Of a stretch of DNA of 64,000 bases, positions 62,905 to 64,000 are shown in pieces (within the stretch, counting starts at the first letter, position 1; every line of letters starts with the position of its first letter). The notes beneath the pieces were generated by a model that did not search any database, had not been told where the DNA came from, and worked only from the letters and a program-made list of their open reading frames with translations. Made by a program: the position numbers and the translations under genes. Source of the stretch: a bacterium (GTDB taxonomy: Bacteria; Zhuqueibacterota; Zhuqueibacteria; Residuimicrobiales; Residuimicrobiaceae); the NCBI GenBank assembly GCA_029565685.1, contig JAKQNR010000009.1:1-64000 (forward strand), written 5' to 3'.

Positions 62905-64000
62905 CTAGGGAACCGAATAAAACGGCCGCTCCGGCGGCTGCAGAATCAGATATCCCTCTCTGGAAGCCACACCGAGTTCTTTATCCAGGCGGGCGTGAGC
63001 AGGATCCACTCCGCTGAAGCCCAGCCGTTTGCGCACCTCCCGGCGCAACCACCAGTAACCCGAGTTCCAGGAATACAGATGATGACCGTGCGGCCGTCCG
63101 TTAACCGTGCTGATAGACTCGTGAAATGCCGGCATAAAGGCGAGCTCTTTTTTCAATCGCCATACCAGCTGCTCGTCCACCCAATCGCTGTCCATGCCAT
63201 GGATCAGGCCGTCCAAATAGTTGGCCGCATCGTTGAGGAACCAGGAACCGCCATAGGTGTAGACGCCGCTGTGTCCATCCAACAGATCCCCGTTGGCCTT
63301 GGAGATCACCCGCATGCCGTAGGGCGATTGTATCTTCATGGTGGTCTGCAGATGGCGCTGCACCATTTCATCGGTGAGCAACTTTTCGCCGAACACCGCA
63401 AAAGTCAGGGTCTCGCCGTACAAGGCATCCTGGCCGATGTATTCCGGTTGCATCAGGCTGGTGGCCATATAGCCGCCTGATTCGTTGAACAGGCGCCGGT
63501 ATCCGGCGATGGCTCGAGCGATGTCCTGATCCGCGACCTCCAGGCCGAGTTCGCGGGCGGCCAGCAGCGCGCCGCAGTGGTAACCCTGATTGGAGGAGGG
63601 CGCGTCCCCATCCTCATAAGGCAGTTGATCGTGATAAGTGCGAAACGCCTTGGATTCCGGTTTGAGCCGCGGAGGAAGATACAGGCCGTCCTGTTCGTGT
63701 TCGCGGATAAAGCGATAGGCGCGCCGTACCGTGCGCATATCCAATTCGCCGCCGTTGCGTCTGACCAGAACCGCCCAGATCAGATAGCACTGGGCGTTGT
63801 CCTCATAGTTGATGCGTTCAAAAAACATGGCCGCATGCGCTTCCCGATCAAAACGGGGATCATCCAGACCGCGGCTCATGTAAAAACCGTCGGTCACCCA
63901 CTGTTTCCAGCCATAGCCGATGCCGGAGATGAACAGGTAATCGCTTTCCGGACGCAACAGATTGCGGCGCAGCAGCAGATAGGACGTGTTGCGCAGTATG
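62905..64000 (-). CDS. (alpha/alpha)-barrel glycosidase-like protein, partial
   Basis: At least 364 residues; the frame is open to the right edge, so the N-terminus is missing. The TTG at 63957 is internal, not a start. Visible features are aromatic-rich helical repeats (GYGWKQWVTDGFYMSRGL; YGGSWFLNDAANYLDGLIHGMD; HGHHLYSWNSGYWWLRREV) typical of six-hairpin glycosidases. No catalytic acid can be named with confidence. It precedes the toroid/YkuD-like gene by about 45 bases on the same strand, suggesting co-transcription and a shared glycan substrate. Confidence 0.6.
   Translation of the reverse strand, partial: ILRNTSYLLLRRNLLRPESDYLFISGIGYGWKQWVTDGFYMSRGLDDPRFDREAHAAMFFERINYEDNAQCYLIWAVLVRRNGGELDMRTVRRAYRFIREHEQDGLYLPPRLKPESKAFRTYHDQLPYEDGDAPSSNQGYHCGALLAARELGLEVADQDIARAIAGYRRLFNESGGYMATSLMQPEYIGQDALYGETLTFAVFGEKLLTDEMVQRHLQTTMKIQSPYGMRVISKANGDLLDGHSGVYTYGGSWFLNDAANYLDGLIHGMDSDWVDEQLVWRLKKELAFMPAFHESISTVNGRPHGHHLYSWNSGYWWLRREVRKRLGFSGVDPAHARLDKELGVASREGYLILQPPERPFYSVP

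Noticed and set aside
1..64000. tRNA, rRNA, CRISPR arrays, insertion sequences or prophage genes
   Set aside because: Intergenic regions were read on both strands; no cloverleaf, regular spacer repeats, transposase or phage structural gene was found.

Overview
The window looks like a chromosomal contig from an uncultured GC-rich bacterium of the FCB group; candidate division KSB1 / Calditrichota-like is my best guess. The grounds are: three secreted proteins ending in a YPNPF-type sorting domain (9579-13439, 19917-21314, 34284-35714), two adjacent PorV/PorQ-family outer-membrane proteins (32314-34203), many lipoproteins and signal peptides, and a large load of secreted peptidases and glycoside hydrolases. 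This points to a type IX-like secretion route. The phylum is inference from gene content; no rRNA, tRNA or CRISPR array was found.

Layout. 1-3109 is the right end of a BREX-like phage-defence locus: helicase tail, PglZ, and a BrxA-like last gene. It is followed by an AT-rich, gene-free stretch. 3496-8966 holds a PutP-type sodium symporter, a BNR-repeat lipoprotein, a flavin reductase-like protein and a secreted protein with a papain-like Cys/His pattern. 8996-14674 holds a 1286-residue surface protein with about 11 carboxypeptidase-regulatory-like repeats, its terminator, the remnant of a related protein, and a frameshifted small membrane protein. 14675-21314 encodes three secreted proteins on the plus strand: a tricorn-type protease, a propeller-transglutaminase fusion, and a C39-like protein with a sorting domain. 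After a short mixed stretch (DinB, lipid kinase), 24118-45239 is an almost unbroken minus-strand directon of about 21 kb. It carries DsbD with its ECF sigma factor, CtpA protease, GH57 glucanotransferase, an isocitrate/isopropylmalate-type dehydrogenase, the PorV/sorting-domain cluster, tryptophanase with a HAD phosphatase, a PdxJ homologue that has lost its catalytic residues next to an HD-domain protein, a divergent polysaccharide deacetylase, a GalT-like protein and an M2 metallopeptidase. 45387-54516 has a serine hydrolase, an orphan GroES-like protein, a GH78 rhamnosidase, a URO-D family protein, a two-gene prenol/prenyl-phosphate kinase pair, and a padR-mrp operon with a readable promoter, operator and terminator. 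54760-64000 is a carbohydrate region: GPH-type sugar symporter facing a GH2 beta-mannosidase, GNAT, DUF1080 lipoprotein, an alpha-toroid/L,D-transpeptidase-like fusion, and a partial (alpha/alpha)-barrel protein running off the right edge.

The observations I would follow first are the PdxJ-like protein in which all three known catalytic positions are replaced (39619-40329), the polyprenol-kinase/isopentenyl-phosphate-kinase pair (51568-53087), the toroid/YkuD-like fusion (60013-62859), and the PadR operator-Mrp unit (53169-54585). No complete new defence system is visible; the BREX-like locus is cut by the window edge.
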